A DNA stretch of 64,000 nucleotides from Neobacillus sp. PS2-9. Its GTDB lineage: Bacteria > Bacillota > Bacilli > Bacillales > Cytobacillaceae. Of this stretch, positions 48,964 through 57,139 are shown piece by piece. The notes below the pieces were generated by a model, which was given only the letters and a program-made list of their open reading frames with translations, searched no databases and had not been told where the DNA came from. The stretch covers positions 2,701,001 to 2,765,000 of the forward strand of contig NZ_CP133269.1 in assembly GCF_030915525.1 (NCBI RefSeq), in the 5' to 3' direction. The position numbers and the translations under genes are program-made. Numbering within the stretch: the stretch's first letter is position 1; each line of letters begins with the position of its first letter.

Positions 48964-50811
48964 CTACATATGCAATCGAATATACCCTACCAATCCCTTA
49001 TCACAACAATAAACATAACACCCCTTCATTCCTCTAGTCATCAACGTTTTATAGGTATTCCGAACAAGTTCAACAAGTGGGTCAACCTGCCCTTTTTTCG
49101 GCTTTGCTGGTTTTGCTCCCTTGTCCTTAAACTCGTCTCTTCTTATGATTAGTTTTTTAGCTTCTTCGTCATATCCCAGGTCTTTACCGATGATCACACC
49201 AACATAATCCATTTCTAAACCTTGAACGGTGTGAATACATCCGATTTGGTTTGCACATTCTGTATGAATCGCCCAGTCAATTCTATTGGGATCATTCCAT
49301 GGCAATGCAAAGTTATGCTCCTCAATGACAACATCATCTACAAGCTTTCCATCCACAAGATTTTTTGTCCAATCCCATGCGTAACCGGCCAACAATCTGC
49401 CACCACGCTTTTCAACTATTTCCTCCTTTAATTCTTGAGGACTGGAAACTAGTTTAAAATCAAAATCTCCTTCTAGCTTAAATGGTTCTTGGTCATTTTT
49501 AAGAAGGCTGTCCAGCCAGGATATATAATTTCCTGATCCTGAGCAACGGTATTGTGATTCAAGTTCAACTGTATGTATAGCTGCTCCAAACCTAGCGGCT
49601 TCTTTTTCTACCTCTTTTACGCTTCCGATATCTTTTTTCGAGATTTTTTGAAGATCGTCTATAAAGAATACACTTATTCGTGAAGATCGAATGATTTGTG
49701 TTACTTGATTTTCTCCTTCAATCTTCTTTTTCATATGTCCTTGCTCTTTTAATCGATGGGCTTCGTCACATATGAGGACATCAAAATAATTTTCAGGTGA
49801 GTGTACGTAAGAAGCAGAACCTTTAAAAAGATCCCTTACTTCCACATGACCTGAAGACCCGATTAACTTTTTACGAAGTACTTCCCTAAAAGCCTGATTC
49901 GGTGTTATATACTCCACATAAGCTTTCGATTTTAACATATAACTCATTAAATTTAATCCAATGACAGATTTCCCTGTCCCAGGGCCGCCTTTAATAATAA
50001 TGACATGTTTTTGGTCAGTCTGAGCTTTGAAATGGTTATATTTACTGACTACTTTTTCAAATGCAACCTTCTGTTCATCAAGTAAAACAAACTCTTCATT
50101 ACCTTTAATTAATGATCCAACTGTTTCAACCAACTTTTTTGATGGTCTAATTTTTCCATTTTCAATGCTTTCTGCAATTTCCCTTCCATTCCCTTTTGAA
50201 ACCAACTTTCGGATTTTCTTTGCCAAGTCGCGGTCACCGAATTGAAAATAAACTGGAGATTCCTGTAAATATCTACTGTAACGCTTATCCAGAAGCGGCT
50301 CCCCGATACTTGCCATAATATAATTATGTAAATAAGCACATGAGTGTAGTTGAATAGCTGATGAGTCACTGTATAGGGACTCGTTAAAATTCTGTAGATA
50401 TCTCTTATATGAAGATGCTTGATATGCTGGATGAACTGTTTCTCGTTCCCTTCCGCCAAGGTGAGTCCGAACAATACCATCTCCTTCAGCCACTTTTGCT
50501 TTCTGCCATTGTTTTAACTCAATAATTACTGCATTTTTCGTGCCCTGTTCGTCTTGTCCTGCGACGAGAAAGTCTATTCTTTTTTCAGATGAAGGTAGCT
50601 TATATTCTAATAGTACATGAGTATCATCATTTAAATCTGCATCCCTTAGAACCTTTGCCATTTGAGGAAGGGAGTTTTCCCAAGACCTTAATTCACTCAA
50701 AGAAACTACTTTATTCATTTTGGCCAGAACGTTTTTCTTGAGAACGTACCCAATTTTTTTTTCATAAATATGGTTTAAAAAGTTCGAAGAAGTCTCATTA
50801 TAAATAATCAT
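48964..50811 (-). CDS. DUF2075 helicase with N-terminal PD-(D/E)XK-like domain
   Basis: This 615-aa protein has an N-terminal restriction-like fold with the pattern RIDFLVAG (D80) and VIIELKQW (E98, K100). A DUF2075/superfamily 1-like ATPase follows, with Walker A GGPGTGKS (275-282), ICDEAHRL, FFIDDLQ, ESQYRCSGSGNYI and HTVQGLEMDYVGVIIG. This architecture fits a nuclease-helicase acting on DNA or RNA in defence. Its start overlaps the MazG gene by 4 bp (ATGA), so it belongs with the MazG and EVE-HNH genes upstream. Confidence 0.85.
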   Translation of the reverse strand: MIIYNETSSNFLNHIYEKKIGYVLKKNVLAKMNKVVSLSELRSWENSLPQMAKVLRDADLNDDTHVLLEYKLPSSEKRIDFLVAGQDEQGTKNAVIIELKQWQKAKVAEGDGIVRTHLGGRERETVHPAYQASSYKRYLQNFNESLYSDSSAIQLHSCAYLHNYIMASIGEPLLDKRYSRYLQESPVYFQFGDRDLAKKIRKLVSKGNGREIAESIENGKIRPSKKLVETVGSLIKGNEEFVLLDEQKVAFEKVVSKYNHFKAQTDQKHVIIIKGGPGTGKSVIGLNLMSYMLKSKAYVEYITPNQAFREVLRKKLIGSSGHVEVRDLFKGSASYVHSPENYFDVLICDEAHRLKEQGHMKKKIEGENQVTQIIRSSRISVFFIDDLQKISKKDIGSVKEVEKEAARFGAAIHTVELESQYRCSGSGNYISWLDSLLKNDQEPFKLEGDFDFKLVSSPQELKEEIVEKRGGRLLAGYAWDWTKNLVDGKLVDDVVIEEHNFALPWNDPNRIDWAIHTECANQIGCIHTVQGLEMDYVGVIIGKDLGYDEEAKKLIIRRDEFKDKGAKPAKPKKGQVDPLVELVRNTYKTLMTRGMKGCYVYCCDKGLVGYIRLHM

Positions 50812-51122
50812 TTAACTCTTTCCTCACTTTTTTTGACTGGATATTTAATCGCGTTTTTAACCAGTTTGTTTGAAACTTCCTCTTCAAGATCAATCTCCAA
50901 CTTATCAGCTAGTTGGACTAGATATATTAAGATATCAGCCATTTCTTCTTTAATATTTTGTCTGGATTCCGAGATTGCTTCTTCACTTGTTCGCCATTGA
51001 AAATTTTCAAGCAACTCATTTGCCTCAAGTGAAATTGAAATGGCCAAATCCTTTTCATTATGATACTTTTTCCAATCTCGTTCATCACGAAACGCTAAGA
51101 TTTTTTGTTGGATTTCTTTCAT
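50808..51122 (-). CDS. MazG-like nucleotide pyrophosphohydrolase
   Basis: This 104-aa helical protein has the MazG metal motif: EANELLENFQW (ExxE type) and EEMADILIYLVQLADKL (ExxD type). It hydrolyses nucleoside triphosphates to monophosphates. A strong AGGAGA site precedes the ATG. It overlaps the DUF2075 helicase gene at its 3' end and the EVE-HNH gene at its 5' end, so all three form one operon. Confidence 0.87.
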   Translation of the reverse strand: MKEIQQKILAFRDERDWKKYHNEKDLAISISLEANELLENFQWRTSEEAISESRQNIKEEMADILIYLVQLADKLEIDLEEEVSNKLVKNAIKYPVKKSEERVK

Positions 51123-52014
51123 TATTGTCTCTCCTATTTTTTATGATATTCTTAAGTTCCTCCACACTTATCACATGTTCCCTGTCTCGATGCAACATCC
51201 TGTGACAATTAGAGCAAACCGGTACTAAGTCCGTTCTTGGATCAATTTCAGTTGCTGCTTCTAATGTGCTCAGTGGGTTTTTATGGTGGATTTCAATGAA
51301 GTCTTTGCCATGTTCACCATACACCTCTTCAAAATTAAACCCACATACTGCACATGTAGTTCCGTGTATCTCTATTGCTCTTAAGCGGTTCTTTACTTTC
51401 CTTTCATAACGGTTCCCATAGTAGCTTTTCATTTCACCATCTTTATAATAGGAGTCAAATTGAGCTTTATCTGCTTCCAAGTCATTTCGTACGGTATCTT
51501 TTAAATCGTTTCTTCTCATTTGCTTTGTATGTAGTTTCGTATATTTCTCCCAAAGCTTATGAAGTAATTTTGCATGTTCCTCTTTTACTAAATAATTTGT
51601 ATTGTTAGCCATCCGGAGTATTAATAACTCATTAAGTTGAGGATGTTCCTTTAGTTCCATTCTACGTATAAAATGTCCATTAACCAGATGATGTTCTAGT
51701 GTAATTGGAATTAAAAATTTTTCATTATCTTCATGCTGTTTTATCCAATATTTACTTGGAGAAATACTTAAACTTGGTTCTCCACTTATGGTCCCTCTCG
51801 CAATAATTCCACCTGTACCTTTTTTCTTGCCATCTGAGCGCCAAATATAAACAAGATCCCCTTCTGAAATTTGGTCAAGAAAATGCTGTTGATTTAGTGA
51901 CCACCAAATTTCAATGTTTTCACTAATATATTGATCTATTTTAAAATCATCAGGATTTCCTTGGAATATCCATGAATTTTGATGTTTGCTAGACTGCGAT
52001 TGTTCTGATAACAT
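51085..52014 (-). CDS. EVE-HNH modification-dependent restriction endonuclease
   Basis: This 309-aa fusion has an EVE/PUA-like N-terminal domain (WIFQGNPDDFKID...GDLVYIWRSDGKKKGTGGIIARGTI, about 15-130), which in this family binds modified bases. The C-terminal HNH nuclease of McrA type has CAVCGF, IEIHHKNPLS and LVPVCSNCHRMLHR. It is predicted to cut DNA carrying modified cytosine. The ATG at 52014 follows AGGAG at 9 bp. It is the first gene of the EVE-HNH / MazG / DUF2075 operon. Confidence 0.87.
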   Translation of the reverse strand: MLSEQSQSSKHQNSWIFQGNPDDFKIDQYISENIEIWWSLNQQHFLDQISEGDLVYIWRSDGKKKGTGGIIARGTISGEPSLSISPSKYWIKQHEDNEKFLIPITLEHHLVNGHFIRRMELKEHPQLNELLILRMANNTNYLVKEEHAKLLHKLWEKYTKLHTKQMRRNDLKDTVRNDLEADKAQFDSYYKDGEMKSYYGNRYERKVKNRLRAIEIHGTTCAVCGFNFEEVYGEHGKDFIEIHHKNPLSTLEAATEIDPRTDLVPVCSNCHRMLHRDREHVISVEELKNIIKNRRDNNERNPTKNLSVS

Positions 52015-52142
52015 CTTCAAAAACTCCTACTGATAGTTATTTGTCGCCTATGACTTAATTGCTCCACTATACATATGTTTGGAACTATATTTCGACAATT
52101 CTATTATACAGAAAATCTGTTATAAATTGGGATTTATATAAA

Positions 52143-52192
52143 AGTTAATCTAGTAGATTTTCATTTAAACACCAAAGTTCCTTCCCCAAGAT
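52143..52192 (+). repeat. Imperfect direct repeat, left copy
   Basis: This roughly 49-bp stretch (AGTTAATCTAGTAGATT through CACCAAAGTTCCTTCCCC) resembles 53035-53083 at about three quarters of positions. The pair flanks about 890 bp holding two small membrane protein genes. The rest of the gap 52015-52334 shows only an imperfect hairpin (AAACACCCACAA / TTGTGAGTGTTT, 52231-52274) that may end the 123-aa gene. Confidence 0.45.
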
Positions 52193-52334
52193 TCTGATTC
52201 ATGATTCAAACTATCCTTTTCCCAAAACAAAAAACACCCACAAATATTGAGAAAACAACAATTGTGAGTGTTTCGTATATATTGGTGTTTGGGGTCGAGA
52301 ATTAACTATAAAGTACAACCACTTTTTTATAAGA

Positions 52335-52706
52335 TCAAAACCAAAAGGATCTTATTGCAAAAAATGAAGTGGTTAGAAACGCCATAGACCCAATGAATAT
52401 CAAAATCATCCCTCGTTTTCTATTGACGTTACATAACTTTGCTCCATCTATTATCCAACCGGTCCCTATTAAGAAAAATGCAATATACCTTAAAAGGTCA
52501 TTATTAAAAACAATACCTATGAAAAATATAAAATATCCGATTTGATGTAGCACGTGAAATAGGACCTGGATAGGGTTCTCAAGTTCTTTTCGAAACTGTT
52601 CTTTTTCTGCCACAGTAAATTTTATGTATTCTCTTCTAGCTAGAGTATATCCTATAAATATTGCTACTATAATTGCCCCAATTTGAACTAGAAGCATAGT
52701 ATTCAC
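52335..52706 (-). CDS. Small membrane protein, 123 aa
   Basis: I do not recognise a family. Hydropathy by eye shows about four membrane segments: IGAIIVAIFIGYTLA, VLFHVLHQIGYFIFFIGIVF, YIAFFLIGTGWIIDG and MILIFIGSMAFLTTSFFA. A charged loop with KFTVAEKEQFRKELE lies between the first two. It is a single gene, transcribed leftward and downstream of the 48-aa peptide gene. Confidence 0.6.
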   Translation of the reverse strand: MNTMLLVQIGAIIVAIFIGYTLARREYIKFTVAEKEQFRKELENPIQVLFHVLHQIGYFIFFIGIVFNNDLLRYIAFFLIGTGWIIDGAKLCNVNRKRGMILIFIGSMAFLTTSFFAIRSFWF

Positions 52707-52802
52707 CTTCTATTATTAGTCCCTAAAGCCCTTCTCCCAACAATATTTCTGAAGAAGAACAATTGGCTGATTTTTAGTTATTAGACCTATTAATTGGATA
52801 TG

Positions 52803-52949
52803 TTAATGAAATAAACCGAATACCCAAACTACTAGATACATTGGAATTGACACAATTATCATTCCTGTAAGTAAATAGCTAATCGACCTTATTATAAATT
52901 TAACAAAATCAGATAAAGCTCCTACTATGTCATCAATAAATCTCAACAC
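52803..52949 (-). CDS. Possible 48-aa single-pass membrane peptide
   Basis: The frame runs MLRFIDDIVGALSDFVKFII and continues through a hydrophobic stretch ending WVFGLFH. It starts at GTG (or the next codon, TTG) about 11 bp after GAGGGG. The amphipathic N-terminus followed by a membrane helix resembles small membrane peptides or holin/toxin-like proteins. No family is recognised, and the ribosome binding site spacing is long, so this is tentative. Confidence 0.45.
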   Translation of the reverse strand: MLRFIDDIVGALSDFVKFIIRSISYLLTGMIIVSIPMYLVVWVFGLFH

Positions 52950-53034
52950 TAAAAACCATTCCCCTCAAAAAGTGGTAATTATATTTTAACATTATTTTCC
53001 TTTAGGGAAACAAATAAATGGGAATTTAATAAAT

Positions 53035-53083
53035 AGTAATCGAGTAGAGTTCTACTTGAACACCAAATTTCCTTTCCCATGAT
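53035..53083 (+). repeat. Imperfect direct repeat, right copy
   Basis: AGTAATCGAGTAGAGTT through CACCAAATTTCCTTTCCC corresponds to 52143-52192. It lies directly upstream of the glutaredoxin gene. Confidence 0.45.
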
Positions 53084-53117
53084 ACAATAACCATAATGAA
53101 ATGGAGGTAATAACAAA

Positions 53118-53360
53118 ATGAAAAAAGTGATAATTTATACGCAAGAAACATGCCCGCCTTGCCATGCGGAAAAATTATGGTTCAAAGAAAATGGAATTGA
53201 ATTTGAAGAAAGAGACATTCGCAAAAACGATGAATATCTCCAAGAAATTATTGCACTGGGTGCAGCGGCTACTCCAGCAACTATAATCAAAGACGGAGAC
53301 AGTGAGGAAGTTGTTTTAGGATTTGATCAATCGAGGTTGGCCGAGATATTAGGATTATAA
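53118..53360 (+). CDS. Glutaredoxin/NrdH-like redox protein
   Basis: This 80-aa thioredoxin-fold protein has active site TCPPCH at residues 11-16 and the cis-Pro loop AATPATI. Length and motif fit the glutaredoxin/NrdH family, which reduces disulfides in the cytoplasm. GGAGGTAATAAC precedes the ATG. It is monocistronic, with a terminator made from a REP-like palindrome. Confidence 0.88.
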   Translation: MKKVIIYTQETCPPCHAEKLWFKENGIEFEERDIRKNDEYLQEIIALGAAATPATIIKDGDSEEVVLGFDQSRLAEILGL

Positions 53361-53363
53361 AAG

Positions 53364-53396
53364 AAAGGCGAACATTGACAGCTATTGTTCGCCTTT
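53364..53396 (+). terminator. Terminator of the glutaredoxin gene, REP-like copy 1
   Basis: AAAGGCGAACA (53364-53374) pairs with TGTTCGCCTTT (53386-53396), then T-tract. The core GGCGAACA...GACAG...TGTTCGCC is shared with the palindromes at 56366, 58728 and 63774. Confidence 0.85.
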
Positions 53397-53434
53397 TTTC
53401 TTTTGGCTCTGTATAACTGAATGTGAATTTCAAA

Positions 53435-53658
53435 GTGTTTGAAAAATAAACGGAAGAATTCCGCTTATTTCGGGAAATACCCTTATTTCCTTAAAAATAA
53501 GGGTATTTTTTCCGTTAATATAATCCAAATCGTTGGATTTCGTCCTTATTTAGAGCAGTTAAGCGGAATTTCTCCGCTTATTACTGCTTATTTAGCCTCC
53601 ACTATATACAATAGACGGAATTCCTCCGCTTATGAATTCTCATACCTACACCAAAATC
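53435..53658 (+). repeat. Dispersed ~225-bp intergenic element, copy 2
   Basis: This aligns end to end with 10213-10434. It is better preserved, with hairpins ATACCCTTATT/AATAAGGGTAT and TAAGCGGAA..CTCCGCTTA intact. No gene lies in the 368-bp gap 53361-53728. Confidence 0.85.
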
Positions 53659-53728
53659 AACAATGAATGATACAGAGCCTTTCTTTTTGTAATTTCGAGA
53701 GTATCCCTGCTAAAGTTAAAGAGATTGA

Positions 53729-54757
53729 TCACGGAGCAACCAATAGTAACTTTTCAATCAACTCCATTGCACCTTCTAATCTATTTTCATAGCTTCCACT
53801 TAATACATAGTAATCAATGTTATGCTTCTTTAATAATACCTTTAAGTGAAGATTGTTATTGTCCCTGGTCGTTTCCTCTCCATGTACTCTTAACCCATCA
53901 TCCACCCATTTCACATCTGGTTCAAGGAATAACCAAAGATCGTAATCTTGTAATTTGGCAATTTCATCAAGCACCGGTTGATGATTAAAATTGTAAAGGT
54001 TTGAATAAAATTGGGTAACGATGGCTTCTGTATCAATAAAAACCAGCTTATATGCCTGTTCAATGGCCTTAAATTCTTCCATCTTATGACCATAGGCAAT
54101 CTTTTGATAATCTTCCTCAACCAAAATACCTTCGCAGCCACCTAATTCTTCACATAAGGTTCGGCCATATTCTGAAACGTAAGTTGTATTGTAAATTTTC
54201 GCGAGGTTTCTCGTTAGGGTTGATTTCCCGCAGCTTTCTGTACCAACCACTACGATTTTTTTTACAAAATAAGGTCTAACAAAAGTAGGGATAAACTCCC
54301 AATGATTATAGACGCCCTCATTTCGAATGGCAGTAGCCGAAATGTTCACATGCGTACGCATCGGGTCAATCAGTCTGTGTTTGGAAGTTGGATATAACAC
54401 TTTAAAAATATCATTATATTCCCTTTCTGAACTAAAAACGTAATCAATCGGCTTTCCAATTTTCTCTTTTATGAGGTGAGCACCTTCTGCCCAGTTGTAG
54501 TTGTCATTACCTTGATCATCTTCAATGGCTATTACTTTTACATTCGGCATATCTTTTGATAATTGGGAAAGCCAGCGCAATCGAATGTTAGCTGGAATAT
54601 AATCCATTTTTGTATCCAGGCAGAGCTCACTGTCTCGTAATTCGCTATGTGATAAAATAACGTACAGTTCATCCACCATAGATGAGGCATAGGTTATGGC
54701 ATACACATGGCCAAGATGTAGTGGAAGGAACTTTCCTCCGATAAAACCAACTGTCAT
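53729..54757 (-). CDS. nadR: NadR-type NMN adenylyltransferase / nicotinamide riboside kinase
   Basis: This 342-aa bifunctional enzyme has an N-terminal nucleotidyltransferase domain (GGKFLPLHLGHVYAI; ISATAIRNEG). A C-terminal P-loop kinase domain has GTESCGKST, SEYGRT and FIDTEAIVTQ. It phosphorylates nicotinamide riboside and joins NMN to AMP, giving NAD. It lacks the N-terminal HTH of E. coli NadR, so it is enzymatic only. Its ATG directly abuts the stop of pnuC, the likely nicotinamide riboside transporter. Confidence 0.92.
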   Translation of the reverse strand: MTVGFIGGKFLPLHLGHVYAITYASSMVDELYVILSHSELRDSELCLDTKMDYIPANIRLRWLSQLSKDMPNVKVIAIEDDQGNDNYNWAEGAHLIKEKIGKPIDYVFSSEREYNDIFKVLYPTSKHRLIDPMRTHVNISATAIRNEGVYNHWEFIPTFVRPYFVKKIVVVGTESCGKSTLTRNLAKIYNTTYVSEYGRTLCEELGGCEGILVEEDYQKIAYGHKMEEFKAIEQAYKLVFIDTEAIVTQFYSNLYNFNHQPVLDEIAKLQDYDLWLFLEPDVKWVDDGLRVHGEETTRDNNNLHLKVLLKKHNIDYYVLSGSYENRLEGAMELIEKLLLVAP

Positions 54758-55453
54758 TTACGCCGCCTCCTGCACTTGTTTGATCGATAACTTTCTCCAA
54801 TTGATATACCCGTACACGCTATTTACTAGGAATGCGGACCACATGACTAACATGGAAAAGTCATTACCACCTTGCGTAATGAGAGCAGTTACCCATAGGA
54901 AAATGGATAGGATGTTTACAGAGATCCATAATAGCCATTGTTCTGTATAGCGTTTTAACATCAATATTTGTGCTGCAATCGATAATACATTTGTGGCTGA
55001 ATCCGTCCAAACAATTTTACCGCCGAGGAATTTTAAGAAGAATCCATATCCCACGATAAGAATTAGCATCAATAATATGGTATATAGCCATCCCTTTTTC
55101 GTAAGGCTCTTAACTATTACATCTTCGCCTTTCACTCCATAATCGGTTTTGTTCTTTTTCCACAGATATATCCCGATAAATTGCACTGGGAAGTAAAACA
55201 GCGCATTGAGCATCACCTCTCCGTACAAACCATAACCGTAGGCAATATAAGCATAGGTTCCTGTTTGAATGATCCCAAAGTAATAGTTAGATATTTTCCC
55301 CTTTGCTACTAACACCACGCACAGCATGCCAGTTATTGATGAAATTAGGCCGATGAGTGAGTCTTCCCATGCAAAGAATAAATAAATGTTAACCAAAGTG
55401 AAGGTAAGCAGCCAAATGATTTCAAATCGTGACCAATTTTTAAATATCCCCAT
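54758..55453 (-). CDS. pnuC: PnuC-like nicotinamide riboside/mononucleotide transporter
   Basis: This 231-aa membrane protein has about seven helices and the PnuC motif TGTYAYIAYGYGLYGEVMLNALFY followed by WKKNK. I start at the ATG at 55453 after GGGAGAGAGGG; the longer frame overlaps the Nudix gene. Its substrate would be trapped by phosphorylation in NadR, encoded directly downstream. Confidence 0.9.
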   Translation of the reverse strand: MGIFKNWSRFEIIWLLTFTLVNIYLFFAWEDSLIGLISSITGMLCVVLVAKGKISNYYFGIIQTGTYAYIAYGYGLYGEVMLNALFYFPVQFIGIYLWKKNKTDYGVKGEDVIVKSLTKKGWLYTILLMLILIVGYGFFLKFLGGKIVWTDSATNVLSIAAQILMLKRYTEQWLLWISVNILSIFLWVTALITQGGNDFSMLVMWSAFLVNSVYGYINWRKLSIKQVQEAA

Positions 55454-55466
55454 TTCCCTCTCTCCC

Positions 55467-56237
55467 TTAGCCTTGTAGTTTATTTCGATACACTGAAACA
55501 ATCGGTTGTTTCTCATTAAAACGGTAAAGCTGAGCAGGTGTTTTCGAATAACGATTGGATTTTTTCGGCTTGCCGTTTTCCGATACCGCTTCAATAAATG
55601 GTAGTGTTGGGGCTTTCCTGAAAAAAGCGGCATCTGTCGAGATCGATGGGTCATCTAAAACGGTTAATAACACCCCTTGTAATTCAGAAAGGACAAACTC
55701 TTCCGGTAGAAAATGCTTCGCCAATGTGGTTAGCGCCATATCCTTGCGAATAAACCAAATGGCATCATCAATTATTTTACGATGGTCAAACCCAAGTTCG
55801 AGTTCTAGTGCTTCTTCCATTGAAAATAGCCTAATTTCCGTAGAATCATAGGTTGTTTTACGAATGTTTAAGGCAGATTCCTTTGCAATCACATAATGTG
55901 CATTGGAGATGATCCACCCCCTACTATCACGATTGGGCTCATCATAGATACCAAAATGTTTAATCCGTAATCCACCGACACCTGTTTCCTCTAAAAGCCG
56001 GCGTTCCGCTGCTTGAAAAGCAGTTTCACCTGTGCGGACAAATCCACCTGGCAATGCCCACTTACCTGCTTCGACGCTTGGATTGCCTTCATGATCGTGT
56101 TCACTACGTTTAATCAGCATGATTTTCAATGTTTTAAGCGGCGGCTTATACTCACCAATCATCTCTGATGTGATAGTAAAGACAGCAATGTCACTGGTAT
56201 AGCCATCTGGTGTTGTAAATTTATTGGTTGCTTTCAT
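55467..56237 (-). CDS. nrtR: NrtR-type Nudix-wHTH regulator of NAD metabolism
   Basis: This 256-aa protein has an N-terminal Nudix domain (about 10-150) with the box GGFVRTGETAFQAAERRLLE, and a C-terminal winged helix typical of NrtR (SNRYSKTPAQLYRFNEK near the end). In the box, the first Glu of the catalytic REUXEE motif is Arg (RRLLEE), consistent with a ligand-sensing regulator rather than a hydrolase. NrtR proteins bind ADP-ribose and leave their operators. It heads the nrtR-pnuC-nadR operon and has a palindrome directly upstream. Confidence 0.88.
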   Translation of the reverse strand: MKATNKFTTPDGYTSDIAVFTITSEMIGEYKPPLKTLKIMLIKRSEHDHEGNPSVEAGKWALPGGFVRTGETAFQAAERRLLEETGVGGLRIKHFGIYDEPNRDSRGWIISNAHYVIAKESALNIRKTTYDSTEIRLFSMEEALELELGFDHRKIIDDAIWFIRKDMALTTLAKHFLPEEFVLSELQGVLLTVLDDPSISTDAAFFRKAPTLPFIEAVSENGKPKKSNRYSKTPAQLYRFNEKQPIVSVYRNKLQG

Positions 56238-56254
56238 TAATTAATCACCTCTTT

Positions 56255-56280
56255 AATTAACATTTTGTTAATTGTTAATT
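56255..56280. promoter_or_regulatory. Candidate NrtR operator
   Basis: AATTAAC-N5-GTTAATT (56255-56273) is a perfect 7-bp inverted repeat, followed at once by a third GTTAATT half-site (56274-56280). It lies 18 bp upstream of the nrtR start, overlapping the expected promoter, which suggests autoregulation. Confidence 0.6.
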
Positions 56281-56365
56281 ACAATATATTCCTTAGCCGC
56301 AAGTTTTGTCAACTATATTTTTCCATTGGACCATAGGGACCGATCTGATTGTTTTTAGCCATGAA

Positions 56366-56398
56366 AATGGCGAAAAGTGACAGTCACTTTCCGCCATT
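56366..56398. repeat. REP-like palindrome, copy 2
   Basis: AATGGCGaAAAGTGA (56366-56380) pairs with TCACTTTcCGCCATT (56384-56398) around CAG. Intergenic. A 69-codon frame across it is not credible as a gene. Confidence 0.7.
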
Positions 56399-56560
56399 CC
56401 CTATTATTATTAGTAAATATTTCCAAAATATAATTATAGTTTTTAACATAAAAATAGCAATAGAAAAAACAATGGAATTGATTTTCCATTGCTTTTATTG
56501 TTGAATTTCGCCATTTGTTCGTTATACGTTGAAAATGTATTTTACCACTTGAAAGTTCGC

Positions 56561-57013
56561 TCATCCATATGTAGATTGTCGAAACCTCATATAAATGATG
56601 CTAGAAAAAAAAATGAGACTAATCCACACACAAAGAGGTGAATAGAAGGCGGTATCTTGTTTTGCAAATCTAGTATGTTTGATTTTCTTGAAAAAACCTA
56701 CATATATCCCTTCACCAATAGCACGTAACAAGAAAACAATTCCTCCAGCTATACAAAGCCATTTTGAAAGAGGGGAGGATTTGATGGCTGCTAACAAATC
56801 TAATTGAACTATTAGAAGTACAGATGCAAAAAAGCAAAGTAATCCGATAAAAAGTGGGCCTAACATTCTTGGTCGTAAAACTGGTAATTCACTGTCATCT
56901 TTAGTTGGAAGAGCCGTATTTACTCTCCAACTTCCACCAAATGCCCAAAAAACGTGTAACATACCAATAATTATAAATATTAAAGACGTTATTCCTATTA
57001 AAATCTTTATCAA
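56561..57013 (-). CDS. DUF3995 family membrane protein
   Basis: This 150-aa protein has four membrane helices: IGITSLIFIIIGMLHVFWAFG, PLFIGLLCFFASVLLIVQL, LCIAGGIVFLLRAIGEG and VWISLIFFSSIIYM. HVFWAFGG and the RAIGEG region are typical of DUF3995, whose function is unknown. Single gene. Confidence 0.78.
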   Translation of the reverse strand: MIKILIGITSLIFIIIGMLHVFWAFGGSWRVNTALPTKDDSELPVLRPRMLGPLFIGLLCFFASVLLIVQLDLLAAIKSSPLSKWLCIAGGIVFLLRAIGEGIYVGFFKKIKHTRFAKQDTAFYSPLCVWISLIFFSSIIYMRFRQSTYG

Positions 57014-57139
57014 TTTACCACCTCATCTTTATGAAAGTGTTCATACGATTGTTTACATAATATTATTATCCTTTCAATTTAAGTATTTAAACCTTCATCC
57101 TTCCACCAAAATCCTCAATAGAAAGTTTTACGGAACTGC

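Noticed and set aside
56355..56564. 69-codon minus-strand frame
   Set aside because: Spans a REP-like palindrome and has no ribosome binding site.
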